A DNA stretch of 64,000 nt. Source: Bacillota bacterium (GTDB lineage: Bacteria; Bacillota; Clostridia; Caldicoprobacterales; Xylanivirgaceae). The DNA lies in NCBI GenBank assembly GCA_023621995.1, contig JAMOAB010000029.1:1-64000 (forward strand), given 5' to 3'. The notes under the pieces were generated by a model, which worked only from the letters and a program-made list of their open reading frames with translations, was not told the origin of the DNA and did not search any database. Every line of letters begins with the position of its first letter. Positions within the stretch are counted from its first letter, which is position 1. The position numbers and the translations under genes were made by a program. This document shows, one piece after another, positions 33,441 to 41,546 of this stretch.

Positions 33441-34217
33441 TTGAAGTGCCAAGATATGTATAAACTTATTAACCTCTATATAGATAATATGCTAGATGAG
33501 GACGGTCAAAAAGAATTAGAGGCACATATTGAAGAATGTGAAAAGTGCAGAACCGATTTTAAAGAGCTGGAGGCTACAAAAAAATTGCTAGGGAGCCTAC
33601 CAGATGAGGACACACCTCCCGGTTTTGAAAAGCGACTTCATAATCGACTTGTAGAGGTAAAGCTAGAGTCTTCAGGTAATAATAAGAAATATACATCTAG
33701 GGGGATTTTAGCAATAGCGACTGCTCTAGTAGTTTTTGTAGTTCTTAAAATAGGCCTCTATAACGCACCAATGGAGATGTCAGATGATATGGTGGCTGAA
33801 ATGGAAGTGGCAGAGGATAAAGGGAAAGATATGGATACTAAAGAGGAATTATATACACAGGGTGACGGCTATGGAGCCGAGGTTATAGCCACTGGGGAAG
33901 ATGAAGTGGATATAGAAGCTAGAGATATGGATGAGACCATTAAAGAAGACAAAAAGGGAAGTGAAGAGGGACTTCTTACCGAGGATGTAGCTGTAAAGGT
34001 ACAAGATGTATGTGCTAATACTCAAGCAATAGAAAGAATCGCTTTAATGCATGATATAGAAGTAGTAGAAATTGAGGATGATAGCATAATAGTTGAAGTT
34101 GACACTTTAGAGAAGCGAAGAACTCTCTATGAAGAGTTATCTAAACTTGGGAAAGTAGAAAACTTAGGGAGGGATCAACATAGTGGCAAAGTAAAGATAA
34201 CTATTGTTTCGGAATAA
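33441..34217 (+). CDS. Membrane-bound anti-sigma factor with zinc finger
   Basis: About 258 residues from TTG 33441, nine bases after GAGGGGG; the track GTG at 33432 touches the binding site. The N-terminus has the ZAS-type motif HIEECEKC, which grips the sigma factor. One membrane helix follows (GILAIATALVVFVVLKIGLY), then a long acidic extracytoplasmic stretch and a beta-alpha C-terminal domain (IEVVEIEDDSIIVEVDTLEKRRTLYEEL) of unknown type. It should hold the adjacent ECF sigma factor inactive until an envelope signal acts on the outer part. Confidence 0.9.
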   Translation: MKCQDMYKLINLYIDNMLDEDGQKELEAHIEECEKCRTDFKELEATKKLLGSLPDEDTPPGFEKRLHNRLVEVKLESSGNNKKYTSRGILAIATALVVFVVLKIGLYNAPMEMSDDMVAEMEVAEDKGKDMDTKEELYTQGDGYGAEVIATGEDEVDIEARDMDETIKEDKKGSEEGLLTEDVAVKVQDVCANTQAIERIALMHDIEVVEIEDDSIIVEVDTLEKRRTLYEELSKLGKVENLGRDQHSGKVKITIVSE

Positions 34218-34249
34218 ATATGCAACTATTTAAGTAAGGGGTTGTGCTT

Positions 34250-34642
34250 ATGAATAAAAAACATATAATATCTTTTATCATATTATGTGCAATTGTCATT
34301 GTGCTCATATTTGTATTAAATATAGATAGATCAGATATGAAAAATACATACAAGATATTGGTGACAGTAGGTGAAAACGGTGAAATCTACGAGATAGATG
34401 ATAGAAAAATTATACGTAAGATAGTGGATGTAGTTATAAAAGACGAAAGACCAGGGTTTGATATGATAATAGATGAACCCTATGCCTATTCCCTAGAATT
34501 CTTCACAAAAGAAAGTGGATATGGTCCTCTTCATTGTTATAGAGGATTGGGTGTATGCATATTTGAAAAGGATACTGCTGGCAACTATATACAGGTAGAT
34601 GAGAGATTTTTTAACTGGATAGAGGAAGGCATAGGAAAATAA
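34250..34642 (+). CDS. Small membrane-anchored protein, unknown
   Basis: 131 residues from ATG 34250 (TAAGGGGTTG upstream; the track GTG at 34244 is too close). An N-terminal helix (IISFIILCAIVIVLIFVLNI) is followed by a soluble domain containing GENGEIYEIDDRKIIRKIVD and YGPLHCYRGLGVCIFEKD. I do not recognise the family. The two cysteines in the extracytoplasmic part could form a disulphide. It shares direction and close spacing with the sigma/anti-sigma pair, so it may be part of the same envelope-stress operon. Confidence 0.65.
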   Translation: MNKKHIISFIILCAIVIVLIFVLNIDRSDMKNTYKILVTVGENGEIYEIDDRKIIRKIVDVVIKDERPGFDMIIDEPYAYSLEFFTKESGYGPLHCYRGLGVCIFEKDTAGNYIQVDERFFNWIEEGIGK

Positions 34643-34655
34643 AGAAAAAACCATT

Positions 34656-34698
34656 AAAGTGTAGTATACTCCAAATAAAAGAGTATGCTACATTTTTT
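34656..34698 (+). terminator. Terminator of the sigma-factor operon
   Basis: GTAGTATACTC and GAGTATGCTAC pair around a 9-base loop, with flanking AAAGT and ATTTT extending the stem, followed by a run of T. Confidence 0.85.
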
Positions 34699-34799
34699 TA
34701 GTTGATAACGTCCTACTTTTTAACATATATTTTTGTATAATGAAAGTGCAAGTTGCTAATAATATATGTAACGTTTCCAAAGAATGGAGGATTTAGATT

Positions 34800-35717
34800 A
34801 TGTTTCATACAGATAAAGCTAATACACAGAGGTCGGAATTCATATCCATAATGGAGCAGGAAGTGGAGAAGGCCAAAACAGGCAACTTGCCAATAATAAG
34901 GGCATTCGAAGCTATATCGGAGAGGACTGGACTTAAAGTTAACACCGTTCGTAATTATTATTATCGCTATATAAATAGTATTACTGATGGTGAAGATTCA
35001 TCTCAAGGAGTAAGAAAAACTAAAAGTACTAGGGCAAAAGGCAGACCTTTTACCCAAGAAGAAGTAGACATGCTCATGACAACTATGCTAAAGGCCCAGG
35101 CAGAGGGAAAATCAGTGCGAGGTTGTGCCAATGAATTAAGTGGTGGAGATGCCAAACTTCTAATAAGATATCAGAATAAATACAGAAATGTAATTGCAAA
35201 TAAAGTAGGATATGTAGAGAGCTTAATGGAGAGGATGGCGGCAGCAGGTGAGACATTCTACAATCCTTATACCAAGGAATATATAATAAATGGCAAGCGA
35301 TCTAGTTATGATAGCTATAGAGCACAAGAAAAATTTGATGAGATGCTTAAGGAGACAGTGGCGAGCTTAAGTCAAATTCAAAATATGACCATACAACAAT
35401 TTGTCAAAGGTGTGTGGGATATTAGTCGAAGATTGTCTAAAGAATATAACGGACAAGGTGCTGATGTTAATCACATTAAGCTGGAAGGGAAGATAGATGA
35501 GCTTGAGACTATGATTAGTGATTATGAAAGAAGATTAGAAGAAGAGCGGTGGAAGAGTGCCAGACTGTTTACTCTATTGAGACAGCTTATAACCATAAAC
35601 AAGAATTTCCTGGCACTTCCCAACAAGACGCGAAATAAAGAGATAGATGACTATATGTTAGCATTAAGAAACTGTATAGATATATATAAGGTGACAGTGG
35701 ATGAATATATTTCTTAA
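34800..35717 (+). CDS. HTH/Myb-like DNA-binding protein, unknown role
   Basis: 305 residues from ATG 34800, after GGAGG. The N-terminal 60 residues contain a helix-turn-helix (IRAFEAISERTGLKVNTVRNYYYRYI), and a second, Myb-like helical segment follows (RPFTQEEVDMLMTTMLKAQAEGKSVRGCANEL). The C-terminal half is helical with a coiled coil (KIDELETMISDYERRLEEER). The layout recalls RsfA-type prespore regulators, but the similarity is by shape only. The gene stands alone, between a terminator and the cobalamin riboswitch. Confidence 0.7.
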   Translation: MFHTDKANTQRSEFISIMEQEVEKAKTGNLPIIRAFEAISERTGLKVNTVRNYYYRYINSITDGEDSSQGVRKTKSTRAKGRPFTQEEVDMLMTTMLKAQAEGKSVRGCANELSGGDAKLLIRYQNKYRNVIANKVGYVESLMERMAAAGETFYNPYTKEYIINGKRSSYDSYRAQEKFDEMLKETVASLSQIQNMTIQQFVKGVWDISRRLSKEYNGQGADVNHIKLEGKIDELETMISDYERRLEEERWKSARLFTLLRQLITINKNFLALPNKTRNKEIDDYMLALRNCIDIYKVTVDEYIS

Positions 35718-35767
35718 ACTTGATTTAAACCTTCCAGATTGCTATAATATAGTGTAAACTAAATAGT

Positions 35768-35940
35768 CTATTAGGTGTCCTAGTGAACACTGGGGTGAAA
35801 AGGGAAAGTGGTGAAAATCCACTGCAGCCCCCGCTACTGTAAATGGGGATAGGTTGATCAAATATGCCACTGGATATTTATATATCTGGGAAGGCGATCA
35901 AATCCTATATGAACCATGAGCCAGGAGACCTGCCTAATAG
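35768..35940 (+). promoter_or_regulatory. Cobalamin (B12) riboswitch aptamer
   Basis: Closing helix P1 pairs CTATTAGG (35768) with CCTAATAG (35940). Inside are the conserved blocks GGGAAAGTGGTGAAAATCC, GCAGCCCCCGCTACTGTAA, GCCACTGG, GGGAAGG and GAGCCAGGAGACCTGCC, the B12 box. The ORF listed at 35864-36091 runs through this RNA and is not a gene. Binding of a cobalamin controls the B12 uptake operon downstream. Confidence 0.97.
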
Positions 35941-35965
35941 AGAGATAACAGTTCCTTCGGAGGGG

Positions 35966-36053
35966 AGGATTGGAATACTGTGCATAGGCTATGCCATGCC
36001 ACATAAAATGCTATGTATACAGCGCTCCAATCCTAAAAAGGTTGGGGCTTTTT
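35966..36053 (+). promoter_or_regulatory. Terminator/antiterminator platform of the B12 riboswitch
   Basis: AGGATTGGAATACTGT (35966-35981) pairs with ACAGCGCTCCAATCCT (36019-36034) at 13 of 16 positions, an antiterminator. The same CTCCAATCC strand can instead pair with GGTTGGGG (36040-36047) to give a hairpin followed by TTTTT, an intrinsic terminator. The two structures exclude each other, so cobalamin binding should favour termination before the transporter genes. Confidence 0.85.
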
Positions 36054-36116
36054 GTTGTCCAAAATGGCCCTTCTTTTACCGAAGAGAGTAATACAAATTT
36101 AAGGAAGGTGTAGAGA

Positions 36117-37124
36117 ATGAAAAGGCAAAAGTCACTTAGGATTTTAACATTAATTACAATTATGGCGTTATTGTTTTCAATAGTCACTGCATGTAGTAAT
36201 CAGGATAATTCCGATGTATCTAATAAACAATCAAATATTGAAAGCGACGATAGAGTAGAGGAAAAGGATGAAGATAAAAGTGATGCTGAAGCTGGAAGTG
36301 TAGTCTATCCGATAGAATATGAAGATAGTGTAGGTAGGGTTGTAAAGATAGAAAAACAACCAGAGAAGATAGTGTCATTGGCCCCATCTAGTACAGAGAT
36401 ATTATTTGCCCTTGGTCTAGGGGACAGAGTGGTAGGTACGACAAGTTATTGCGACTACCCAGAGGAGGCAAATTCTACGGAAAAAGTTGGGGACTATTCC
36501 GAAGTCAATGTGGAGAAGATTGTGTCTCTAGAGAGCGATATAGTATTTGCCAGTACTGTTATTGAGGAAGATATAGTAAAAAAGCTAGACGATGCAGGAG
36601 TGGCAGTAGTGGTGATAGAAGGTACTGACTTTGAAAGCGTATATAATTCTATCATTGATATAGGTATGATAACCGGTAGACAAGATGAAGCTAAGAAGCT
36701 GACAGATGACATGAAAGCAAAGGTAGACGAGATAAAGGACAAAGTTAAAGGAATTGAAAAAAAGGACTGTTACTTTGTATTAGGCTATGGGGAAGGAGGC
36801 AACTGGACATCTGGGCCCGGAAGCTTTATCCACGAGATGATGGAAATGGCAGGTGGCAATAATATTGCAGCAGATGGAGATAGTCCATGGGTAGAGTACA
36901 GCATGGAGAAACTCATTGAAAAGGATCCAGAAGTACTGATTATTTCCAGTATGGCAGGGGATGTTGAAGAGATAAAGGAGACAGAAGGTTACAAGGAACT
37001 TCAAGCCATAAAAAAGGATAATTTAAAGGTTATAGATGCAAATATTGTATCGAGGCCTGGTCCAAGGCTCTCTGAGGCGCTGGAAGAGGTTGCAAAGGCT
37101 CTCCATCCTGATCTTTTCGAATAG
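36117..37124 (+). CDS. btuF: B12-type ABC transporter substrate-binding lipoprotein
   Basis: 335 residues. The lipobox IVTAC places the lipid anchor at Cys26, followed by an acidic low-complexity linker. The periplasmic-binding-protein class III fold begins with YPIEYEDSVGRVVKIEKQPEKIVSLAPSSTEILFALGLGDRVVG, typical of BtuF/FhuD-type binders. Function as a cobalamin binder is inferred from the riboswitch directly upstream and from the class of permease that follows. GGAAGGTG precedes the ATG. The permease starts 23 bases downstream. Confidence 0.92.
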   Translation: MKRQKSLRILTLITIMALLFSIVTACSNQDNSDVSNKQSNIESDDRVEEKDEDKSDAEAGSVVYPIEYEDSVGRVVKIEKQPEKIVSLAPSSTEILFALGLGDRVVGTTSYCDYPEEANSTEKVGDYSEVNVEKIVSLESDIVFASTVIEEDIVKKLDDAGVAVVVIEGTDFESVYNSIIDIGMITGRQDEAKKLTDDMKAKVDEIKDKVKGIEKKDCYFVLGYGEGGNWTSGPGSFIHEMMEMAGGNNIAADGDSPWVEYSMEKLIEKDPEVLIISSMAGDVEEIKETEGYKELQAIKKDNLKVIDANIVSRPGPRLSEALEEVAKALHPDLFE

Positions 37125-37147
37125 TATATGTAGGATGTGGAATTTAA

Positions 37148-38200
37148 ATGGCATATATTCAAAAAAAGCAGAGTTATAGGATAGGTCTTTATGTGCTCAC
37201 TATTCTCCTCTTTGTTGTAATACTATTCAGCTGTTCAGTTGGAGCAGCTGATATAGGTATGCTAGATGCTCTAAAGATAATATTGGGGAAACTCCCAGTA
37301 GTCGGAACAAGACTTAATATTAAAAGCTTACCAGATTCCGCAATAACCATAGTATGGAAGATAAGGTTTCCAAGGGTATTGCTTGCCATGTTTGCGGGGG
37401 CTGCCCTTGCTCTGGCAGGTACTACATATCAAGGACTTTTTAGGAATCCTCTAGCAGAACCTTATATATTAGGTGTGTCTGCAGGCGCGGCTTTTGGGGG
37501 TACGCTGAGTATAGTATTTGGACTGTCAAAGCTCCTTGGTATAGGTGGCACTAGTCTTATGGCGTTTATAGGTTCTGTTTTGACGACTTTTATAGTATAC
37601 AGATTGGGTAGGGGTCAAGGCAGAACATCCATGACCCATCTCATATTAGCGGGGGTTGCCATAAACTCCCTCCTATCCTCCTTTATATCCCTTATGATGA
37701 TACTAAATAGGGAAAAGCTAGATAGAATAGTTCTGTGGACGATGGGTAGTTTCACTGGTGCCAGTTGGGAAAAAGTACTTTTAGAAGCCCTATCTACCGT
37801 TATCGGTATGTTCATAATCTGTGTCTATGGTCGAGAGTTAAATGTGATACTTACTGGAGAGGAGAATGCCAAGCATCTAGGAGTGGATGTGGAGCATGTA
37901 AAGAGGAGACTTTTAATTGTGTCCTCATTTATGTCAGCAGTTACAGTGTCAGTAAGCGGGATTATAGGTTTTGTAGGACTTATAATCCCCCACGGGGTTC
38001 GTCTAGTCGTGGGGCCCGATCATAGGGTCCTCCTTCCATACTCTGCAGTAGTAGGTGCCATTTTTTTAGTGCTGGCTGATACCATGGCAAGGGCCCTCAT
38101 GCCTCCTGTGGAGATTCCAGTAGGCATTATAACTGCAATGTTTGGTGCCCCATTTTTTCTATACCTCTTGATAAAATCTAAAAAAAGTGGAGCAATGTAA
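37148..38200 (+). CDS. btuC: B12-type ABC transporter permease (FecCD family)
   Basis: 350 residues, about ten hydrophobic helices. Characteristic segments are RFPRVLLAMFAGAALALAGTTYQGLFRNPLAEPYILGVSAGAAFGG at the second to third helix and GFVGLIIPHGVRLVVGPDHRVLLP near the ATPase coupling site. FecCD permeases carry siderophores, haem or cobalamin; the riboswitch indicates cobalamin here. It lies between btuF and the ATPase gene in one operon. Confidence 0.94.
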   Translation: MAYIQKKQSYRIGLYVLTILLFVVILFSCSVGAADIGMLDALKIILGKLPVVGTRLNIKSLPDSAITIVWKIRFPRVLLAMFAGAALALAGTTYQGLFRNPLAEPYILGVSAGAAFGGTLSIVFGLSKLLGIGGTSLMAFIGSVLTTFIVYRLGRGQGRTSMTHLILAGVAINSLLSSFISLMMILNREKLDRIVLWTMGSFTGASWEKVLLEALSTVIGMFIICVYGRELNVILTGEENAKHLGVDVEHVKRRLLIVSSFMSAVTVSVSGIIGFVGLIIPHGVRLVVGPDHRVLLPYSAVVGAIFLVLADTMARALMPPVEIPVGIITAMFGAPFFLYLLIKSKKSGAM

Positions 38201-38222
38201 AATTGATTAAAGGAGTGATGTT

Positions 38223-39086
38223 ATGCATGGAAATTTAAAATATAATCCACTTATATCAGTCAGATGTCTCAATTGGTATTATGGCAATAATCATATACTA
38301 AAGGATATATATCTAAATTTTGAAGAGGGAACATTTACTACCATATTAGGACCTAATGGTTCGGGGAAGACTACACTCTTGCGTAACATTACAACTGCTC
38401 TTAAGCCGGGAAGGGGCACTATATTCTTAAAAGATAGGGATATACTATCATATACAAATAGGGAGCTTGCCCATTATATGGCCGTTGTACCTCAAAACAC
38501 CTATATAGATTTTGGTTTTTCTGCTTTGGATATAGTACTCATGGGAAGGCAAGCCCATCTAGAGCGTTTCAAAGATGAGGGGGCAGAGGATGTTAGGATT
38601 GCTAGGCAAGCAATGGAATATACAAATACTTGGCACCTTAGGGATAGAATTGTAACAGAATTGAGCGGTGGCGAGATGCAAAGAATAGTAATAGCTAGAG
38701 CACTTACGCAGCAAGCTGCCATCCTTATAATGGATGAGCCAGTATCTCATCTTGATGTATACCATCAGATGGAACTTTTAAACCTTATAAAGAAACTTCA
38801 ATATGAAAAGGGCTTGACGGTAATATTGGTCTTGCATGATTTGAACCTTGCAAGTCAGTATAGTGATACCATCGTCTTACTTAAAGATGGGTATATAAAG
38901 TCAAAGGGCACTTCTCAAGAAGTTATAACTAAGGCAAATATAGAGAATGTATATAACATAGATGTACATCTCATAGATCATCCACGGACGGGGCTTCCAT
39001 ATGTGATACCTGTAAATGGTATGGAGACAGTAAATAGACACAATAAAAATATAAAGAACATGGCACGACTTAATCTGTTGAAATAA
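38223..39086 (+). CDS. btuD: B12-type ABC transporter ATP-binding protein
   Basis: 287 residues. Walker A GPNGSGKTTLLRN, Q-loop VPQNTYIDFGFSALD, signature ELSGGEMQRIVIARAL and Walker B ILIMDEPVSHLD are all intact, and the switch His is in LVLHDLNLASQ. AAGGAG at eight bases before ATG 38223 sets the start. The C-terminal tail after the ATPase domain is about 35 residues longer than average. It completes the three-part cobalamin importer and is followed by a strong bidirectional terminator. Confidence 0.95.
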   Translation: MHGNLKYNPLISVRCLNWYYGNNHILKDIYLNFEEGTFTTILGPNGSGKTTLLRNITTALKPGRGTIFLKDRDILSYTNRELAHYMAVVPQNTYIDFGFSALDIVLMGRQAHLERFKDEGAEDVRIARQAMEYTNTWHLRDRIVTELSGGEMQRIVIARALTQQAAILIMDEPVSHLDVYHQMELLNLIKKLQYEKGLTVILVLHDLNLASQYSDTIVLLKDGYIKSKGTSQEVITKANIENVYNIDVHLIDHPRTGLPYVIPVNGMETVNRHNKNIKNMARLNLLK

Positions 39087-39100
39087 TTACGAAAGTATAA

Positions 39101-39143
39101 AGGTCTTTTAAAGCTTCGGTATTACTTGGGCTTTAAAAGACCT
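39101..39143. terminator. Bidirectional terminator
   Basis: Perfect 14-bp arms AGGTCTTTTAAAGC and GCTTTAAAAGACCT with a 15-base loop lie between the B12 operon and the convergent XRE regulator. A T-rich stretch follows on the plus strand. Confidence 0.85.
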
Positions 39144-39144
39144 A

Positions 39145-39549
39145 TTATCTTTTTTCTATCTTTTTATTTTTTGTTATACACTTTCTTGCCTTTATTCCTT
39201 CTAAAAGGAGAGCCATGAGCTCTTGCTCATCTTCATCTAATTCGCCTATTTCATACAAAAGTCTTAGACAATCAAAACCTATAATATTTTCTATACCAGT
39301 ATAATTATAGTTTTCACCTATGCGGGGGCTATTGGGATTTATGTTGGTATTACCTAATAGATAATCTATACTGGTATTATATACTTCGGCGAATTTTTTT
39401 AAAGTATGGACATCAGGTGTCCGCTTATTTCGTTCGTAATTGGAAAGGGCGCCATTTGTTATTCCAAATATATTGGCTGCCTGTTTCTGGGTCCAATCCT
39501 TTTTCTCGCGAAGAAGACGTAGTCTTTCACCTAAAGTTATATCCACCAT
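39145..39549 (-). CDS. XRE-family transcriptional regulator
   Basis: 134 residues on the minus strand. The helix-turn-helix is KKDWTQKQAANIFGITNGALSNYERNKRTPDVHTLKKFAEVYNTSIDYLLG, a classic lambda-repressor-type domain with the recognition helix around NGALSNYE. The C-terminal 60 residues are helical (DEDEQELMALLLEGIKARK) and may oligomerise. It diverges from the NanE operon with a 257-base gap, so it could regulate that operon, but no operator was identified. Confidence 0.92.
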   Translation of the reverse strand: MVDITLGERLRLLREKKDWTQKQAANIFGITNGALSNYERNKRTPDVHTLKKFAEVYNTSIDYLLGNTNINPNSPRIGENYNYTGIENIIGFDCLRLLYEIGELDEDEQELMALLLEGIKARKCITKNKKIEKR

Positions 39550-39714
39550 ACCACCTGCATCCTAAATCTATACAATTTATATCATTGTAACATGGAAGCA
39601 ATAGGAATTTTACAAAACTCAACGAATCGAATAGATGTGGGAAAATATAAACATTATGTATATATAAAAACATACTATTTTCAAATAAAGATACGGTATT
39701 AGGAGGATAGTATA

Positions 39715-39744
39715 TTGACAATGGACTCTACACATTGGTATAGT
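39715..39744 (+). promoter_or_regulatory. Possible promoter for the nanE operon
   Basis: TTGACA (39715-39720) and TATAGT (39739-39744) with an 18-base spacer, about 60 bases before the nanE start. The spacing and match are plausible but not decisive. Confidence 0.4.
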
Positions 39745-39806
39745 AGTTTTTAAGGATAGAAACTTTTACGAGATCTAGAACTAAGATATAGAAGGAGAGA
39801 AAAAAT

Positions 39807-40490
39807 ATGGATTATGAAAATATATTAAAACAAATTCACAAAGGGCTCATCGTATCGTGTCAAGCACTTACAGATGAACCATTGTATGGGAGTCATATAA
39901 TGGCAAAGATGGCTATTGCTGCAAAGAAAGGTGGAGCAGTTGGAATTAGGGCTAACTATGCAGACGATATTAAGGCAATAAAGGAAGTGGTAGATCTACC
40001 TATAATAGGCCTTGTAAAGAGAGATTATCCCGACTCTGACGCATATATTACTCCTACTATCAAGGAGGTAGAGGAAGTAGTTGAAGCAGGAGCAGATATA
40101 GTTGCAGTAGATGCAACCAACATAGTGAAACCAGGAGGAGTGACAACTGAAAAACTCATAGCTGATATTAGAAGACAATTTGATACCATAATATTGGCAG
40201 ACATTTCTACTCTAGAAGAAGCAATTATAGCAGAGAAGGCTGGTGCCCATATGATTTCTACCACCCTATCTGGATATACTCCACATAGCCCCCAGTTAGA
40301 GGGTCCAGATTTTAAACTTATAGAAGAAACCGTGGAAAAACTGAATATTCCAGTATTGGGTGAGGGGCGTATATGGACACCAGAAGAGGCCAAGAAGGCT
40401 TTAGATCTAGGAGCACATGCTGTAGTAGTCGGTTCTGCCATAACAAGGCCTATGGAGATTACAAAGAGATTTGTAAAGGGGATTCAATAA
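39807..40490 (+). CDS. nanE: N-acylglucosamine-6-phosphate 2-epimerase
   Basis: 227 residues, the usual NanE size. It converts N-acetylmannosamine-6-phosphate to N-acetylglucosamine-6-phosphate in sialic acid and amino sugar catabolism. The TIM barrel shows GLIVSCQALTDEPLYGSHIMAKMAIAAKKGGAVGIRAN at the N-terminus, LPIIGLVKRDYP, ADIVAVDATN and a C-terminal phosphate-binding ALDLGAHAVVVGSAITRPMEIT. GAAGGAGAG lies before the ATG. A ROK kinase gene follows 27 bases later, a natural partner supplying the phosphorylated substrate. Confidence 0.96.
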   Translation: MDYENILKQIHKGLIVSCQALTDEPLYGSHIMAKMAIAAKKGGAVGIRANYADDIKAIKEVVDLPIIGLVKRDYPDSDAYITPTIKEVEEVVEAGADIVAVDATNIVKPGGVTTEKLIADIRRQFDTIILADISTLEEAIIAEKAGAHMISTTLSGYTPHSPQLEGPDFKLIEETVEKLNIPVLGEGRIWTPEEAKKALDLGAHAVVVGSAITRPMEITKRFVKGIQ

Positions 40491-40517
40491 CCAGTATGTA
40501 GCTTGGGAGGTATAACG

Positions 40518-41462
40518 GTGAAGGAGATTATTGCCATAGATATAGGAGGTACCAATATTAAATATGGCACTATATTAGAAGACGGTACACTTAAAAATAC
40601 AGGAACTGTCCCAACTGAGGCACATAGAGGTCGGACAGGGCTTTTAGATAAGATAGAAGAGATAATTATAGATAAGCTTAAGGATAAAGACTATACAATG
40701 GGTATAGGTATTAGCACAGCAGGACAGGTCAACAGTTACACCGGTTCCATAACCTTTGCGACCGATGCGCTACCTGGCTGGACAGGTACCCCTGTTAAGA
40801 CCATTCTCGAAGAGCGTTTTAAACTGCCTGTCAAAGTAAATAACGATGTGAACTCTGCCATTTTAGGCGAGTATTGGATGGGGGCTGCTAAGGGCAGAGA
40901 TGATGTACTTATGATCACTCTTGGGACTGGAGTTGGTGGTAGCATAATAAGGGATGGAAAGCTTTACTACGGTTCAAATTATCTTGCCGGTGAATTTGGA
41001 CATATGAAGCTCTATCCTAATGGGCGTCCTTGTGTATGTGGGTTGAATGGATGTTATGAACAGTATGCATCTACCTCTGCCCTTGTGCGAATGGTAAACG
41101 AGGAGCTTGAAGATGATAAAAGTTCTATTTTACATTCATACTCCCATATCGATGGAAGGGCTATTTTTGAAGCGGAAAAGGAGGGAGATGCTCTTGCAAA
41201 GTCGGTGATGAATAGGTGGATCTTCTATATATCGTGGGGACTTGCGTCCCTTATCCATTCATTAAATCCCTCCATAATTGTAGTAGGTGGTGGCGTATCT
41301 GCACAGGGCAGGCCATTTACTGATAGAATTAAGGAGAAGACATTAGATATGATAATGCCATCCTTTGCTAAAGGGTTGGATATTGTTCCTGCAAGTCTAG
41401 GCAATGATGCTGGGATTATAGGTGCTGCCTATTCCCTAAAGATTTCAGTAGAGGCTGGCTAG
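40518..41462 (+). CDS. ROK-family sugar kinase, likely ManNAc kinase or glucokinase
   Basis: About 314 residues from GTG 40518, seven bases after GGAGG; the track TTG at 40503 precedes that site. The ATP-binding DIGGTNIKYG, sugar-binding VNNDVNSAILGEYWMG, phosphate-binding LGTGVGGSIIRDGKLY and zinc-binding CVCGLNGCYEQYAS motifs are all present. ROK kinases act on glucose, N-acetylmannosamine, fructose or allose. Coupling with nanE favours N-acetylmannosamine, but the sequence does not decide. Nothing else of the sialic acid pathway (lyase, transporter) is in this window. Confidence 0.9.
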   Translation: MKEIIAIDIGGTNIKYGTILEDGTLKNTGTVPTEAHRGRTGLLDKIEEIIIDKLKDKDYTMGIGISTAGQVNSYTGSITFATDALPGWTGTPVKTILEERFKLPVKVNNDVNSAILGEYWMGAAKGRDDVLMITLGTGVGGSIIRDGKLYYGSNYLAGEFGHMKLYPNGRPCVCGLNGCYEQYASTSALVRMVNEELEDDKSSILHSYSHIDGRAIFEAEKEGDALAKSVMNRWIFYISWGLASLIHSLNPSIIVVGGGVSAQGRPFTDRIKEKTLDMIMPSFAKGLDIVPASLGNDAGIIGAAYSLKISVEAG

Positions 41463-41546
41463 GCAATATGAGAATATTAGATCTATTGTCTGAACAGAAT
41501 ATTGAATATAAGAATAGAATAAACCCAAGAAAAAGGAGCACAGAAT

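Noticed and set aside
35864-36091. 75-aa ORF in the track
   Set aside because: It runs through the cobalamin riboswitch and its terminator; the RNA structure explains the sequence and there is no ribosome binding site of its own.
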